A stretch of 64,000 nucleotides of DNA from Scylla paramamosain (taxonomy: Eukaryota > Arthropoda > Malacostraca > Decapoda > Portunidae), in contig NC_087171.1 of NCBI RefSeq assembly GCF_035594125.1, positions 19,879,767-19,943,766 of the forward strand, read 5' to 3'. Numbering within the stretch: the stretch's first letter is position 1; every line of letters begins with the position of its first letter. The translations under genes were made by a program, and so were the position numbers. Below, piece by piece: positions 61,200-64,000 of the stretch. The notes beneath the pieces are model-generated. The model saw nothing but the letters and a program-made list of their open reading frames with translations. It made no database searches and was not told where the DNA came from.

Positions 61200-62940
61200 T
61201 AAAGGACTGTATAGCACGGCAAAAGATGTAAACTAATACGCTTGGTGGCCCAGGTGGTGAGTCCTCTGCGCCAGTCAACAACATGATATTCACAGAAAAT
61301 AATAAATGTTTGTTGAGCGAGGAAGGTAAGGACAAGGATCCACGTACAACACTCTCCTTCCTCCCTTCCTCCATGGCACGACAGGAGAACTCAGCGACGC
61401 CCTTCAGTGCCAAGCTGTGACGGTCTTGGAGTGACAACGCTCCATGCGCCACACGCTGCACACACCCACGAAGGGACACGAGCTGCTGTGCCCACATGTT
61501 GTTCTGAGTTTCTAAATGGAACGAGACTCGCGCTGTCCACTGCTTTCCAGGCTGATGCGAAGCGTCAGTACGAGTATGGTATGTGATGCGGTGCGCGGCG
61601 TGGCGGAATGCACCCAGGGAAAGGGAGGCGCCCGCATGGTGACACATTCCTGTGACTTGCACCAGATTGCTGCACCACACAGATGTTCCCCCTCACCTCT
61701 GTGGACACGCCGCCACGGCGCGCGCCTCTCCATCAGTTGATGTGTTACGTCCACAAGTCAGTTTTGCAAAAATACTGCCTTAAAAGGGGGCCATAGCGGC
61801 ACTAATTTACCTCTATTTGTTCAGGACAAAATCGCTCTAACAAAACTGTAATTCGTCAATTAATCACTACTTTCATTAAAGTCTAAAAACTTAAAATAAG
61901 GTGATCGATAACAATCGAGCACATATACACAAATATTACTTAGTACTTTTCAAGGAAGGCAATTAAGGCATACGTATAGATATCATACAGTTATATCAAT
62001 AAATCTAGCTATAAAAAGGTTAAAGTATAACAGTACGTAAGGATGAAGAAAGAGCCACAAGCGGCAGATGCGGTGCGGGACTACAGACCGAAAAACACTA
62101 CACACGAAAATATTCTACCTACTCCCTCTTTTTGTTTCATTAAGTGTTTACAAGGGATGCAACTATAAGGCTCATGGATCAGACGAGATTGTTACTGGAA
62201 CACGCAGATCGGAGTACAAATATAGCTCTTCAGGTTTATTTACATATACTCTTGACGTTATGGACCGAACCGCGTCCTGGACCTTGAGTGCTGGCGGCTG
62301 GCCCGTCAGGCTCTTCCTCCACTCCTTTCCTTCTCCACAACAGACCTACGAAAAAATCTACCTACCTATATGTACCTACTGTTTCAACTTATCTAAGTAT
62401 AGCTCCCGAAGCTCACTTAACACCAAAATGCGATATGAAACGTTTCTCCTTTGAGATAACACAGGAAACGCAGATCCGAAGGGAGGTATGACTCGCTTTG
62501 GCGCTCCGAGGGGAAAACTGTGTAAATGGCGTGTCTTAACTAGAGGAAAAGTTAACTGAATGGTTTGTGAATGGCTATTTTTCCTCAACTATAAGCATCA
62601 GGTAATCCAGTGGCAAATTCTAAGGTTTTCTGCAGCTGAGACACAGCGACACGCCTATGCAAGTACGTGTTTGCCCCTACAGCTGCAACCTCCGGAACTC
62701 GGCATTGGGTGGTGAGTGACGCGTTTGTCTTCCGTTCTATCAAAATAAATCAATAAAATGTACCAAATGGGCAGACTGACATTAACGAATTCGTAAATAT
62801 TCTATCTGAAAACTCGTTACAGGTCCGCTTATCAATTTTATATATCGGCTGTTATTAGAGAAAACGTGCTTTATAAAATATGCATGAAGCGTTCCAAAAT
62901 GTTCAAAATACACAAATATAACTTCTTGAGGTACTCTCTG
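61200..62940. other. intergenic, nothing recognised
   Basis: A GC-richer patch at 61340-61740 is open in several frames on both strands, without a domain or splice pattern. Confidence 0.5.
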
Positions 62941-62946
62941 AACATT

Positions 62947-62985
62947 CACACACACACACACACACCCACCCACCCATTCACCCAT

Positions 62986-63026
<41 letters not shown>

Positions 63027-63029
63027 GAC
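62947..63029 (+). repeat. (CA)n / (CCCA)n compound microsatellite
   Basis: CA units interrupted by CCCACCCACCCATTCACCCA, then CA again and CAGACAGACA. Confidence 0.95.
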
Positions 63030-63465
63030 ACGCCAACAGAATCCACACTCACTCAACACGATACAGCTGCGAAGCAAATGAAAATCAGAGAGAACCCGAA
63101 GTCACCCACAATCTACGAGTGGAACACACACGGAACAACAACACCTGAACGACATAACGTCATGCAGAACGAAAGGCAAGATGATGAAATGGAAAGGTGC
63201 GCCACGAACTGTTACAAAGGTGCATCTTGTTACAAAAGAAGAAATATGTAGATAATATAATATCCATAATCGTATGTAGTATTCATTATATATATTATGT
63301 ATGTATGGAATTTCTTATCAATGCATATAATATCTTGCTTGATTATTAAAAGTACTGAATAATTGTCTAAAAGTTTAATCTACTTAAGGTGAGCTACACG
63401 CTAACGACATAATTATTAAAATGGCAGTTTCAACGCTAACTCGTTTGGTCGAGTTCATTACGATT
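63030..63465. other. intergenic, nothing recognised
   Basis: AT-rich, no gene or repeat recognised. Confidence 0.5.
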
Positions 63466-63476
63466 AGATTAATAAG

Positions 63477-63713
63477 GGCGGCGGCGGCGTTGGCGGCGGC
63501 GGCGGCGGCGGCGGCGGCAGTAATAGTAGTGGTAGTAATTATTGTAGTGGTGTTGGTAATAGTGGTAGTGGTAGTAATGGTAGTTGTAGTGGTCGCAATG
63601 GCACTAGTTGTGGTCGTGGTTGTAATGGCAAACTTGGTGGTGGTGGTAACAGCAATAGTGGCAATAACTGTGGTAGTTTTAATGGTAGTTAGTGTCTGGT
63701 TATGTTTACGTTG

Positions 63714-63750
<37 letters not shown>
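63477..63750 (+). repeat. GGC/GTA/GTG degenerate trinucleotide tract
   Basis: (GGC)n at 63477-63519 (one GTT interruption) runs into about 190 bp of GTA, GTG, ATG and GTT triplets and ends in (TAG)12 at 63713-63750. The plus frame reads as poly-Ala then poly-Val; it is a repeat, not a gene. Confidence 0.85.
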
Positions 63751-63878
63751 CAGCCATAAAAGATGCAAATATGTATTGTTGCCGCAATAAACAATCTGTG
63801 GATGAAGGAAAACTATCATGGTTAAAACACTTAATTACAAATGAGAGTCACGGTCACTCACATTCAATTCTTGTACCT

Positions 63879-63880
63879 TA

Positions 63881-63923
<43 letters not shown>

Positions 63924-63924
63924 A
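63879..63924 (+). repeat. (TAAA)n microsatellite
   Basis: About eleven TAAA units; the window then ends in a C/T-rich tract at 63957-64000. Confidence 0.97.
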
Positions 63925-64000
63925 CACTTTTCGAGTCATCCAGTAAAACACGTCTCTTTCCCCCCCTCCCCCCTCCCTCCCATCCCTCCCTTTCCATCTT

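Noticed and set aside
63421..63717. 98-codon poly-Ala/poly-Val frame with ATG start
   Set aside because: Product of a degenerate trinucleotide repeat.

Overview
Eukaryotic, intron-bearing genomic DNA, most likely from a decapod crustacean (inference). The support is very dense (CA)n, (GA)n, (AT)n and trinucleotide microsatellites, metazoan GT-AG introns, an intron-containing tRNA-Tyr, and animal protein families. No bacterial, phage, CRISPR or operon signals are visible, and no intact transposase or reverse transcriptase was recognised. Most open frames in the window are translated microsatellites or intronic noise. Four protein-coding loci and one tRNA can be supported.

Layout: 1-19,300 is gene-poor, with tandem and simple repeats and one isolated TATA-box-like site near 766. 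At 19,381-19,858 (minus) lies the first coding exon of an unrecognised, disordered, Ser/Pro/Lys-rich protein; its remaining exons were not found and would lie at lower coordinates. A GC-rich region with a perfect CRE (TGACGTCA) lies about 0.7 kb upstream of its start codon. At 25,421-30,096 (plus) five coding exons join in frame into a 557-residue metzincin-like zinc metallopeptidase with HELAHTLDLGH, resembling the YIL108W/Metallopep family. One of its introns contains a near-perfect ~110 bp inverted repeat. A further exon-like block follows the stop in a matching frame.

31,000-39,300 is AT-rich and apparently gene-free. At 40,512-43,433 (minus) three exons encode a 744-residue NLR-like STAND/NACHT ATPase: Walker A GLRGEGKSS on its own small exon, then Walker B, a winged-helix-like region and a leucine-rich C-terminal part in one 2 kb exon. 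43,500-51,000 holds tRNA-Tyr(GTA), a tRNA-derived SINE-like fragment and many simple repeats. At 51,110-55,987 (minus) nine exons, all joining in frame, encode a 520-residue EF-hand rhomboid protease (RHBDL3/Rho-4 type). 57,640-64,000 is repeat-dominated.

The genes are independent eukaryotic transcription units and show no sign of acting in one pathway. A dispersed ~200 bp element with imperfect terminal inverted repeats (five copies between 39.7 and 57.6 kb) looks like a non-autonomous transposon family. Several microsatellites sit directly at splice sites, including a (CT)36 tract that serves as the polypyrimidine stretch of a rhomboid acceptor. The best candidates for something new are the NLR-like gene, the intronic hairpin, the post-stop exon of the metallopeptidase and the MITE family.
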